Below are positions 1-6,700 of a stretch of DNA of 64,000 nucleotides, piece by piece; position 1 is the first letter of the stretch, and every line of letters starts with the position of its first letter. This DNA is from Actinokineospora inagensis DSM 44258 (GTDB lineage: Bacteria; Actinomycetota; Actinomycetes; Mycobacteriales; Pseudonocardiaceae). The position numbers were made by a program, and so were the translations under genes. The notes under the pieces are model-generated. The model did no database searches. It worked only from the letters and a program-made list of their open reading frames with translations, and was not told the origin of the DNA. The stretch spans positions 359,086-423,085 of the forward strand of contig NZ_KI519516.1 of the NCBI RefSeq assembly GCF_000482865.1. The letters are read 5' to 3'.

Positions 1-273
1 CAGGTAGGCCTCGGCGGCGTGCGACGCGTCCGGAGTCGTGATGTGCCCGTCCTTCACCGCGCGGGTGAACGACGCGATCACGGGACCGTGGAACACGAGC
101 GCGGACCCCGAGGCGTTCTTGGAGTCGCGGATCGCGGTGCGCGCGCTGTCGATGGGCGACACCTCGACGCAGTTGCCCACGGCGCCGCTGCGGCTGCCCT
201 TGCGCCACCGCGCCCCGGGCACGCCGTCCGCCGCCATTCCGTTGCGAATCTCAGACACAGGACTCTCAGACAC
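1..273 (-). CDS. DUF397 domain protein (partial, runs off left edge)
   Basis: The visible 91 codons start at a GTG (271-273) preceded by AGGTCC and read to the window edge without a stop, so the C-terminus is missing. The DUF397 signature is present: WRKGSRSGAVGNCVEV at about residues 23-38, then an R-D-S-K stretch near 51 and a second F-x-R segment. DUF397 proteins are small cytoplasmic proteins almost always encoded just downstream of an XRE regulator with a DUF5753 C-terminal domain. That order holds here: the gene lies 23 nt after the XRE gene on the same strand, so the two are likely co-transcribed. The pair is thought to act like a regulator plus partner in development or secondary metabolism (family knowledge). 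The biochemical role is unknown. Confidence 0.8.
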   Translation of the reverse strand, partial: MSESPVSEIRNGMAADGVPGARWRKGSRSGAVGNCVEVSPIDSARTAIRDSKNASGSALVFHGPVIASFTRAVKDGHITTPDASHAAEAYL

Positions 274-296
274 TGGACCTCGCCTTCGGCAGTCAC

Positions 297-1349
297 TCAG
301 TGCAGGTGCACGTGCGTTGATCGTGACGACCGTAACACGCTCGGGCGGTCCCGCAAATGCACGTGCATCCGAACGGGCCAACCGCACAAGACGATTGACT
401 GTGCAACATCACGATGACGGGCAACACTGAGCCGCCCACCCCCGAATGGGGTGAGCGGCACAGGGTGAACGGCCTGAATCTCCTCGCGGCGCTTGCTGAG
501 GAGTTGGCGGGAGCGGCTGGGCGTCTCCGCGTCGACCGTGAGCCGGTCGACGACGCGGCTGTAGCGCTCGATCTCGTCGATGCGGTCCAGGAAGATCGCG
601 CCGCCGAGGTGCTCGATGTAGACGATGTCGGGCAGTTCCTGCTCGGTGAACCGCAACATGGTGAACGAGCCCTCGGCCGCGTAGCCGCTGAGCGGGTACG
701 GCATGACCTGCAACGTGATGTTGGGCAGCCGGGTCATCTCCAGCAGGTGCTCCACCTGCTGGCGCAACACCCGCGGCCCGCCGATCGGCCGGTGCAGCAC
801 CGACTCGTCGATGACGACCCACAGTTTCGGCGCGTCCAGCCGTTGCAACACCTTCTGCCGCGACATCCGCAACGCGACCCGCCGGTCGACCTCGTCCTTG
901 CCCAGCTCCGGTCTGCCCCGCCCGGCGAGCATCCTGGCGTACTCCTCGGTCTGCAGCAGACCGGGCACGAACTGCAGCTCGTAGGTCTGGATCCGGGACG
1001 CGGACTCCTCCAGGCCGACGAAGTCGTTGAACCAGCTCGGCATCAGGTCGCTGTAGCGGTGCCACCAGCCCGGCTCGTTGGACTGCTTCACCATGTCCAG
1101 GAACTGGGTGCGCTCGGTCTGGTCGTGCACCCCGTAGAGCGTCAGCAGGTCGGCGACGTCGCGCTCCTTGAACCCGACCCGGCCCAGCTCCATCCGGCTG
1201 ATCTTGGATTCGGAGCCGCGGATGTGGTACCCGGCGTCGGCGCGGGTGATCTCCGCGGCCTCCCGCAGCCTGCGTAGCTGCGAACCGAGCACGATCCTGC
1301 GGGCGGTCGGGCCGGAACTCTGCCCACCGTCACCTCTGCTGTCGGCCAC
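297..1349 (-). CDS. XRE-family regulator with DUF5753 domain
   Basis: This 350-residue DNA-binding regulator has an N-terminal Cro/C1-type helix-turn-helix (LGSQLRRLREAAEITRADAG... ESKISRMELGR, residues about 22-60). A DUF5753 region follows from about 95 to 285, with the usual FVPGLLQTEEYAR and DESVLHRPIGG segments. I chose the GTG at 1347-1349 because GGGAGG lies about 8 nt upstream and the HTH then begins near residue 20; the frame stays open further upstream. After the normal domain end (near SKRREEIQA) the frame continues for about 55 basic, low-complexity residues, longer than usual. This may be a lost stop or a harmless extension. It is likely co-transcribed with the DUF397 gene and faces a methyltransferase gene across a shared 143-bp region. 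Confidence 0.88.
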   Translation of the reverse strand: MADSRGDGGQSSGPTARRIVLGSQLRRLREAAEITRADAGYHIRGSESKISRMELGRVGFKERDVADLLTLYGVHDQTERTQFLDMVKQSNEPGWWHRYSDLMPSWFNDFVGLEESASRIQTYELQFVPGLLQTEEYARMLAGRGRPELGKDEVDRRVALRMSRQKVLQRLDAPKLWVVIDESVLHRPIGGPRVLRQQVEHLLEMTRLPNITLQVMPYPLSGYAAEGSFTMLRFTEQELPDIVYIEHLGGAIFLDRIDEIERYSRVVDRLTVDAETPSRSRQLLSKRREEIQAVHPVPLTPFGGGRLSVARHRDVAQSIVLCGWPVRMHVHLRDRPSVLRSSRSTHVHLH

Positions 1350-1424
1350 GTCGCGTCCCTCCCGCCACTGCCCCGACACCGGCGGTGTCCGCGTCGGAAC
1401 CCAGCGTGGCATCGGCCTTGCTGA

Positions 1425-1450
1425 TACCCCTAGGGTGAGCTTACCCCTTG
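1425..1450. promoter_or_regulatory. candidate operator between XRE and methyltransferase genes
   Basis: The divergent region contains the near-palindrome ACCCCTAGGGT (1426-1436). TACCCCTAG (1425-1433) and TACCCCTTG (1442-1450) recur 17 bp apart, and the second also pairs with AGGGT. Placement between a DNA-binding regulator and a divergent gene makes an autoregulatory operator plausible, but no site is known for this family member. This is inference from symmetry alone. Confidence 0.3.
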
Positions 1451-1492
1451 AGTGCGCAACGTCCATGATCCACGACGGTCGGTGAGGTAGAG

Positions 1493-2317
1493 ATGGCGGT
1501 CCAGGATCCCGCGGTACCGGTGTACATCGATACGTCGAAAGCCAGCATCGCCCGCGTGTACGACGCGTTCCTCAACGGCAAGGACAACTACGAGATCGAC
1601 CGCGAAGTCCTGCGCCGCGTGCAGCAGGTGGCCCCCGAGGCGGCCCAGTTAGCCTTCGACAACCGGGAATTCCTCATCAGGGCCACCCGGTTCATCGCAC
1701 TGCAAACCGGCATCCGGCAATACCTGGACTGCGGCTCCGGCCTCCCCACCGCCGAGAACACCCACCAGGTGGCGCAACGCATCCGCCCCGACTCCACGGT
1801 CGTCTACGTAGACAACGACCCGGTCGTCCTCGCCCACGGCCGGGCGCTGCTCGAGGAGAACGACCACACCCACTTCATCGCCGAGGACATCTTCGAACCG
1901 GAACAGGTCCTGGCCAACGACATCGTCCAACGCAACCTGGACTTCACCGAACCAGTCGCCCTCTTCCAAATGGGCACCATCCACCACTACGACGGCCCCC
2001 GCCCCCCCGCCGACATCATGCGCGCCTACATCGACGTCCTCGCCCCAGGCTCCATCGTCGGCATCACCCACTTCCACGACCCGGAAACGACGGAACACTC
2101 CCCCCTCGCCCGCCGCATGGAAGACGTCTTCCTGCACAGCCCCATGGGCACCGGCCTCTTCCGCACCATGCCGGTCATCCAGTCCATGTTCCCCACCCTC
2201 ACCATGATCGACCCCGGCATCACCCTCTGCGCCGAATGGTGGCCCGACGGCCCCCGCCTCAAACCACTGGACCAGGTGCAGTACTGCATCGTCGGCGGCC
2301 TGGGCATGAAGCAGTAG
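1493..2317 (+). CDS. SAM-dependent methyltransferase, DUF574 (PF04672) family
   Basis: This is a 274-residue soluble protein of the actinomycete-specific S-adenosyl methyltransferase family (PF04672/DUF574). Family marks are visible: DTSKASIARVYDAFLNGKDN at 13-32, and the SAM-binding loop YLDCGSGLPT followed by VVYVDNDPVVLAH. The ATG at 1493 follows GGTGAGGTAGAG. The substrate is unknown; the family is often linked to XRE/DUF397 regulators, as here across a 143-bp divergent region. One leucine codon is TTA (1649-1651), rare in this genome. Downstream lies 1.8 kb of non-coding DNA, so the gene is probably monocistronic. Confidence 0.88.
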   Translation: MAVQDPAVPVYIDTSKASIARVYDAFLNGKDNYEIDREVLRRVQQVAPEAAQLAFDNREFLIRATRFIALQTGIRQYLDCGSGLPTAENTHQVAQRIRPDSTVVYVDNDPVVLAHGRALLEENDHTHFIAEDIFEPEQVLANDIVQRNLDFTEPVALFQMGTIHHYDGPRPPADIMRAYIDVLAPGSIVGITHFHDPETTEHSPLARRMEDVFLHSPMGTGLFRTMPVIQSMFPTLTMIDPGITLCAEWWPDGPRLKPLDQVQYCIVGGLGMKQ

Positions 2318-2384
2318 CACCCAGCCCGTCACAAACACACCCACCAAAACTGCCGCGTGAATACCTACCGCGACCAACCCACAC

Positions 2385-2545
2385 CCCGCGCCCAAAAAAC
2401 CCGCGCCTCACCGACGAAGCGCCACACTGGCACCGCGCCCCCCAAAAAACCCCACCCCATATCGATATATCGACGAAGCGCCACATCTGCGCCGCGCGCC
2501 TCGGGACCCGCCGACACCAACCGCCCGTTGTGGTGGAGATTCAAA
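2385..2545 (+). repeat. interspersed repeat, copy A
   Basis: The block contains CGACGAAGCGCCACA twice (2412-2426 and 2471-2485), each followed within about 30 nt by GCRCCGCGC; the first also by a CCCAAAAAA run. It ends in a conserved 50-bp segment (2488-2537, from TGCGCCGCGCGCCTCG to GTTGTGGTG). The same architecture, in the same orientation, occurs at 63770-63925. Comparing the two 50-bp terminal segments by eye gives 45 identical positions, and all five differences are transitions. The two copies lie 61 kb apart, so this is a dispersed non-coding repeat rather than a gene. Translations of the two copies look alike only because the DNA is alike. Confidence 0.75.
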
Positions 2546-2564
2546 ACCCCCGGCCCCTCTCCCC

Positions 2565-2700
2565 GTCGGCTGACCCCACTCCGTCGGCCCACCCCCGACT
2601 CCGTCGGCCCACCCCTTCCTCGTCGGCTGACCCCACTCCTAGGCACACCCCTCCCCACCCCCACTCCTAGGCACCCCCACCCCCCGCAACACCCCGGCGC
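2565..2700 (+). repeat. C-rich imperfect tandem repeats
   Basis: About four units of roughly 18-22 bp related to CCGTCGGCYSACCCCACTCC run from 2565 to 2638. Two CACTCCTAGGCAC units embedded in long C-runs follow, up to about 2690. The minus strand therefore has many GGGG blocks at short spacing, enough in principle for G-quadruplex formation. No coding role is visible. Confidence 0.6.
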
Positions 2701-2734
2701 CCACCCAGGTACGCCGCATCCCCACACCAACCCG

Positions 2735-2890
2735 GCCCCCAGTTATCCACAACGCCCCAAGCCATCCACAGACTGCGCCATGATCCCTTCCCACCGCCTC
2801 CCAGCCGGTAGACTGGACCCGGGGACGCCCCCCGGGAGGGTGGGGGGCTGCCCTGGGGTTGCGGGGGTGGGCGTCAATAGCTGGATTGGC
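2735..2890 (-). repeat. paired-box repeat element, copy 1 (inverted)
   Basis: Read on the minus strand, this copy runs from a GTCAAT-GCTGGAT region through the GC-rich core (2795-2848, with CCCTCCCGGGGGGCGTCCCC and AGTCTACCGGCTGG) to two boxes. These are TTATCCACA at 2743-2751 and CCATCCACA at 2762-2770, 19 nt apart. It is inverted relative to copies 2 and 3. Copies 1 and 2 share similarity beyond the core on both sides, giving an element of about 150 bp. Confidence 0.65.
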
Positions 2891-3365
2891 TGAAAGAGCA
2901 GGAGTTGGCGGCCGCACCGGCCCCACCACGGCGGGACCCGCTGCCGAATCGAGGCGCGGTGGTCGAGGCGCGGCTCGACCCAGAACGCCGCCCCCCCACG
3001 ACATCCCTGGCCGGCATTGCCGGAACCGCCCAAGGTCCAGCAACCCGCGTTCCGGCGCCTTGCGGGAACGCCGCGGACAGACCGATGCCCAGCCGAGGTT
3101 CGACCTAGAGACTCACCCAGGGGTTGTCCCCCCACCGGCGTTCCCCCAAGGCGCAACAGCAAGCGTTCTCGACGACAAACGCCACGAGCCCGTTCTCGCC
3201 CGTCGCACCGCCGTCTCAACGCCCGCTGTTGTCCCGCACTACGACACGGGCCGCCGCATCACGCTCGACACCAGGAACGAACAGTCAGCAACAACACCCC
3301 GCCCGACCACGCACACCGCCCCCACCCAGTACCGCCCCCAACAACGTCGCCCCACCTCGCCGCCA

Positions 3366-3525
3366 CCCGATCCAGCGATTGACACCAACCCCGCCACCCC
3401 ACTACCTCCAGGGCGGCCCCCACCCTCCCGGGGGGCGTCCCCGGTCCCAGTCTACCGGCTGGAAGGCGCCGGCAACCGACCACGGCGGTTCCTGTGGACA
3501 GCTCAGACGATGTGGACAACTCCAG
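3366..3525 (+). repeat. paired-box repeat element, copy 2
   Basis: The core lies at 3417-3468 (CCCCACCCTCCCGGGGGG, then CCAGTCTACCGGCTGG). It is followed by a spacer and the boxes TGTGGACAG (3493-3501) and TGTGGACAA (3511-3519), 18 nt apart. The left flank (ATCCAGCGATTGACACC) matches the reverse complement of the copy 1 flank. The core can fold into a GC-rich hairpin. Confidence 0.7.
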
Positions 3526-3809
3526 CCCAGATCGCCGCGCGGATGGGGCAGATCGGTGTAGGAACCGCAAACCCGGGGTCCGCACCGGACCCGCTGTGGC
3601 GGGGGCTGCCAGCGGGATGGATGCCGCTCGGCTCAGTGGTTCGAGCCGGGGCGTTGGTCCTGTACCGGCCTGTCCCGCTGCTCCTGGAAAGGCGCCGGAA
3701 CGCGCGTCGACACCGATGCGCGACAACCTCGCCGTCTCGACCGCCCGCACTACGGCAGGCGTCAACTCCCCCGCGGCGTCACACTCAAGCCAGGAGCGAA
3801 CAGCCAACG

Positions 3810-3920
3810 GGCAGCCCCCACCCTCCCGGGGGCGTCCCCGGTCCCAGTCTACCGGCTGAAAGGCGCCTGCGACCGACCACGCCGCTACCTGTGGACAGCT
3901 CAGGCATTGTGGACAACCCA
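3810..3920 (+). repeat. paired-box repeat element, copy 3
   Basis: The core (about 3815-3866) nearly duplicates that of copy 2. It is followed by the same spacer pattern GACCGACCACG..GCT and the boxes TGTGGACAG (3890-3898) and TGTGGACAA (3908-3916), again 18 nt apart. Similarity to copy 2 begins at the core and does not clearly extend to its left. It is in direct orientation with copy 2, about 400 bp downstream. Confidence 0.7.
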
Positions 3921-3995
3921 AGGCCCAGGCCAGCACGAACTACGGACAACCCAAGGCCCAGGCCGGCACGGAACTCAAGGCCCGGCATGGAACTC
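3911..3995 (+). repeat. 33-bp tandem duplication with degenerate tail
   Basis: Two 33-bp units starting GGACAACCCAAGGCCCAGGC lie at 3911-3943 and 3944-3976, with few mismatches. Two shorter derivatives containing AAGGCCC..CA and GGAACTC follow, reaching about 4010. The first unit begins inside the second box of repeat copy 3, so the array may have grown from it. Confidence 0.7.
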
Positions 3996-4040
3996 AAGGC
4001 CCAGCACGGATCAGGGCGTACCCGCATGGACGTCACCGGC

Positions 4041-4130
4041 AAGCCCCCGCGAGAACACAAGCCCCCGCGAGAACACAAGCCCACGCGAGAACACAAGCCC
4101 ACGCGAGAACACAAGCCCACGCGAGAACAC
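4041..4130 (+). repeat. five 18-bp tandem repeats
   Basis: Five consecutive copies of AAGCCCMCGCGAGAACAC (M is C in the first two and A in the last three) occupy 4041-4058, 4059-4076, 4077-4094, 4095-4112 and 4113-4130 with no spacers. A decayed sixth (ACGAACGCGGGAAC) follows. The array ends about 20 bp before the stop codon of the convergent XRE gene. The length is a multiple of three but no gene uses it. There are no spacers, so it is not CRISPR. Confidence 0.85.
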
Positions 4131-4150
4131 ACGAACGCGGGAACCGGAAC

Positions 4151-5011
4151 TCACGCGCCGACCGCCAACCGCTTCGCCACCGTGTTCAGGCGGATCATCG
4201 ACTCGTAGTCGGCCGTGCCCGGTTGGGCTTGGTACACCACCAACCGCTCGTCCGTCTCCGAGACCGCGAGTGTCTCGAAGGTCAGGCTCATCCGCCCCAC
4301 GACCGGGTGTTCGATCACCTTCACCCCCGTCGTGCGCCGTTTCACCTCGTGTTGGCGCCACAGGCCGCGGAATTCGGCGCTGGCCGCGCTGAGTTCGGCG
4401 ACGAGAGCCACCAGGCGCGGGTCGTCGGGGGCGGTTCCGTGGGCGGCGCGCAGGTGGGCGACTGTGCCCCAGGCGATGTCGTCCCAGTGGGGGAAGACCT
4501 GTTCCGCGTTCGGGTGCAGGAACACGTATCGGCTGGTGTTGCGCTTCTCCGCGGGCCAATCTTCCATGCCCGCCAGCAGGACCTGTCCCGCCGTGTTCGA
4601 CGCGAGTACGTCGTTCACGCTGTTGAGCAGGTACACCGGCAGTGGTTCCAGTGTGCGCAGCAGGGTCAGGACCTCGTCGCGGACGACTTCGCGTTCGGGT
4701 AGGGGGGTGGCCCTGGTCCGTGCCCCGCTTTGCGCCCGCGCGGCGATGTCGATCAGGTGGCCGTGGGCTTCCTGGTCCAGGCGCAGGACGCGGGAGAGCG
4801 CTTCGAGCACTGGCGGGCTCGGGTTGCGTTCGCGGCCTTGTTCCAGGCGGACGTAGTAGTCGACGCTGATCCCGGCCATGGTCGCGAGTTCTTCGCGGCG
4901 CAGGCCGGGGGTGCGGCGCAGGCCGGAACTGCTGGCAAGGCCGATGTCGGCGGGGCGGACGCGTGAGCGGCGGGCCCGCAGGAACTCCCCGAGTTCGTTT
5001 CGCTCCGGCAT
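4151..5011 (-). CDS. XRE-family regulator with MmyB-like ligand domain
   Basis: This 286-residue transcription factor has an N-terminal HTH: LGEFLRARRSRVRP, RRTPGLRREELA, GISVDYYVRLEQGRERNPS, residues about 6-62. The C-terminal MmyB-type ligand-binding (PAS-like) region spans about 105-275 and includes RYVFLHPNAEQVFPHWDDIA. I chose the ATG at 5009-5011 because homologues begin just before the LGEFLR segment; the frame is open further upstream. It is divergent to an aldo/keto reductase-CMD-MFS operon across 191 bp that hold a clear inverted repeat. Regulators of this family usually repress the adjacent redox genes, so control of that operon and of itself is likely. Confidence 0.9.
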   Translation of the reverse strand: MPERNELGEFLRARRSRVRPADIGLASSSGLRRTPGLRREELATMAGISVDYYVRLEQGRERNPSPPVLEALSRVLRLDQEAHGHLIDIAARAQSGARTRATPLPEREVVRDEVLTLLRTLEPLPVYLLNSVNDVLASNTAGQVLLAGMEDWPAEKRNTSRYVFLHPNAEQVFPHWDDIAWGTVAHLRAAHGTAPDDPRLVALVAELSAASAEFRGLWRQHEVKRRTTGVKVIEHPVVGRMSLTFETLAVSETDERLVVYQAQPGTADYESMIRLNTVAKRLAVGA

Positions 5012-5061
5012 GTGTCGATGGTGGCACGTCCGCCCCCGTGGCGACAGCGAATCGGCGGGTG

Positions 5062-5103
5062 GTTCCCGGGCGCGCTGTTCCTGGGAGTGCGGCACCCAGG
5101 AAC
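5062..5103. promoter_or_regulatory. candidate operator, XRE / aldo-keto reductase intergenic region
   Basis: A perfect 9-bp inverted repeat, GTTCCTGGG (5077-5085) and CCCAGGAAC (5095-5103), is separated by 9 nt. A further direct near-copy, GTTCCCGGG, lies at 5062-5070. The three arms are spaced at 15 and 18 bp. The position between the divergent XRE gene and the reductase operon suits a repressor site. The regulator assignment is inferred from context. Confidence 0.5.
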
Positions 5104-5202
5104 GCCCCTCCTGGAGAGCACCGGGCCTGTCACCGGCCGCCGTACGGCGACACGATCGTTCCCGACGAGGACCACCACCGGTTCAGAGGGAGACGAACGA
5201 CC

Positions 5203-6243
5203 GTGACGAACACCGACACCGGCGACACCCCAGTCGACGCTGTCGCCGTGCCCACCCTCCAGGCGCCGCTGCGGCGGCTCGGCGTCGACGGGCCGCTGGT
5301 CGGCGCCATCGGCCTCGGCTGCATGGGCATGAGCGAGATGTACGGCCCCACCGACGACTCCGAGTCCGCCCGGGTGATCAACGCCGCGTTGGACGCCGGG
5401 GTGACCGTGCTCGACTCGGCCGACATGTACGGCGCCGGGCACAACGAGGAACTGGTCGGTTCCGCCATCCGGCACCGCCGCGACGACGCCTTCCTGATCA
5501 CCAAGTTCGGCATCCGCCGGGACGGGGGCAGGCGCTGGAACGACAACAGCCCCGAGTACGCCAGGCAGGCCTGCGAGGCGTCGCTGCGCAGACTGGGCGT
5601 CGACCACATCGACCTGTACTTCGTGCACCGCTTCGACGGGTCCACCCCGGTCGAGGACACCGTCGCCGCGCTGGCCGACCTGGTCGACGCGGGCAAGGTC
5701 CGGCACATCGGGCTGAGCGAGGTCAGCGCGGACACGTTGCGCCGGGCCGCCGCCGTGCACCCGGTCGCGGCGGTGCAGAGCGAGTTCTCGCTGTGGAGCC
5801 GCAACCTCGTCACCGACGGCATCCTGGCCACCGCCCGGGAGCTGGGGATCGCCACGATCGCGTACTCGCCGCTGGGCCGCGGTTTCCTCACCGGCACCGT
5901 CCGCGACTTCGACGTCCTGGCGGACAACGACTTCCGCAAGGCCAACCCGCGGTTCACCGACGGCAACCTCGCCGCGAACCTGGCGCTGCTCGACCCGGTG
6001 GAGCGGCTGGCCGACAAGCTGGAGGTGCCGACCGCCGCCGTCGCGCTGGCCTGGGTGCTGGCCCAGGGCGACGACATCATCGCCATCCCCGGCACCAAGC
6101 GGTTGCGCTACCTGGCCGCCAACGTCGAGGCCGCCGCGCTGCGGCTGGACCCGGCCGACGTCGCCGAGCTGACCGAGGCCTTCCGCGCCGAGGCCGTCGC
6201 GGGCGAGCGCTACCCGGCCGCGATCATGCCCGTTACCCGCTAG
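5203..6243 (+). CDS. aldo/keto reductase
   Basis: This 346-residue NADPH-dependent oxidoreductase of the AKR superfamily (YajO/AKR13-like) has the catalytic tetrad: Asp and Tyr in LDSADMYGAGHNE, Lys in LITKFG, His in LYFVHRFDG. IGLGCMGMSEMYG lies near the N-terminus and the NADP-binding GTKRLRYL segment near the C-terminus. The GTG at 5203 has GAGGGAGA about 10 nt upstream. It is the first gene of a three-gene operon (15 nt to the CMD gene, then 40 nt to an MFS gene) facing an XRE regulator. The context suggests detoxification and export of a reactive carbonyl or quinone. The substrate is unknown. Confidence 0.92.
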   Translation: MTNTDTGDTPVDAVAVPTLQAPLRRLGVDGPLVGAIGLGCMGMSEMYGPTDDSESARVINAALDAGVTVLDSADMYGAGHNEELVGSAIRHRRDDAFLITKFGIRRDGGRRWNDNSPEYARQACEASLRRLGVDHIDLYFVHRFDGSTPVEDTVAALADLVDAGKVRHIGLSEVSADTLRRAAAVHPVAAVQSEFSLWSRNLVTDGILATARELGIATIAYSPLGRGFLTGTVRDFDVLADNDFRKANPRFTDGNLAANLALLDPVERLADKLEVPTAAVALAWVLAQGDDIIAIPGTKRLRYLAANVEAAALRLDPADVAELTEAFRAEAVAGERYPAAIMPVTR

Positions 6244-6258
6244 GAGACGCGAAAACCC

Positions 6259-6660
6259 ATGAGCGAGCAGACAACCACCCAGACCGAGCCCGAGATCTCC
6301 GCCAAGGAGCAGGCCGGTCGGGACGTGATGGGCACCCTGGGCATCGACCCGGACGGCCTCATCGCGGGCTACTCGGGCCTGGACGAGCGGTTCGGCCACT
6401 CGGTCGTCGAGTTCGTGTTCGGCGAGTTCGTCAGCAGGCCCGAGCTCGACCTGCGCACCCGGCAGTTGGCCACGGTCGCGGTGCTCACCGCGCTCGGCGG
6501 CTGCGAGCCGCAGTTGGAGACCCACCTGCGGGCCACCCTCCGCGCGGGCGCCACCCGCGCGGAGATCATCGCCCTGATCGGCCACGTGCTGCCGTACGCG
6601 GGCACCCCGCGCGTGATCAACGCGATGAACGTGGCCAAGCGCGTCTTGGGCGCCGAGTAA
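6259..6660 (+). CDS. carboxymuconolactone decarboxylase family protein
   Basis: This 133-residue all-helical protein has the CMD fold. The segments FGEFVSRPELDLRTRQLATVAVLTALGGCEPQLETHL and AEIIALIGHVLPYAGTPRVINAM (quoted in two parts of the alignment) are typical of the 4-carboxymuconolactone decarboxylase subgroup. The AhpD-type CxxC is absent: only one Cys is present (GGCEPQ), so peroxidase activity is unlikely. It lies 15 nt after the reductase gene in the same operon. Its partner role, such as binding or converting an aromatic or lactone substrate, is inferred. Confidence 0.88.
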   Translation: MSEQTTTQTEPEISAKEQAGRDVMGTLGIDPDGLIAGYSGLDERFGHSVVEFVFGEFVSRPELDLRTRQLATVAVLTALGGCEPQLETHLRATLRAGATRAEIIALIGHVLPYAGTPRVINAMNVAKRVLGAE

Positions 6661-6700
6661 CGCCCTCCCCGTCCGCACCCGTGGAGCACCTGGAGCAGAA

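Larger units (their letters stand above)
2318..4150. other. 1.8-kb non-coding, repeat-packed region
   Basis: No frame here shows a recognisable domain, a convincing start or normal codon use. Long open frames exist on both strands, but they are Pro/Arg/Thr-rich readings of GC-rich repeats. The + strand is strongly C-rich between about 2540 and 2720. The region holds, in order, one copy of an interspersed repeat also found at 63.8 kb, C-rich imperfect tandem repeats, three copies of an element with paired TGTGGA(C/T)A boxes, a 33-bp tandem duplication, and five 18-bp tandem repeats. Each is listed separately. It separates a methyltransferase gene from a convergent XRE regulator gene. Confidence 0.7.

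Noticed and set aside
3630..3700. tRNA-like GGTTCGAGCC segment
   Set aside because: No acceptor, D or anticodon arm can be folded around it.
2743..3916. Chromosomal origin of replication, from the cluster of DnaA-box-like nonamers
   Set aside because: No dnaA, dnaN, rpmH or gyrB is near and no A+T-rich unwinding region is present. TTGTCCACA also occurs repeatedly elsewhere (for example 15448, 48688, 54600, 59620), so the boxes alone do not mark an origin.
4041..4130. CRISPR array
   Set aside because: The 18-bp units are directly abutting with no spacers, and no cas genes are present.
2859..4208. A 449-codon open frame across the repeat region
   Set aside because: Its product is a Pro/Arg/Thr-rich reading of three repeat families with no domain, no plausible ribosome site and no codon bias. 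Similar frames exist on the other strand.
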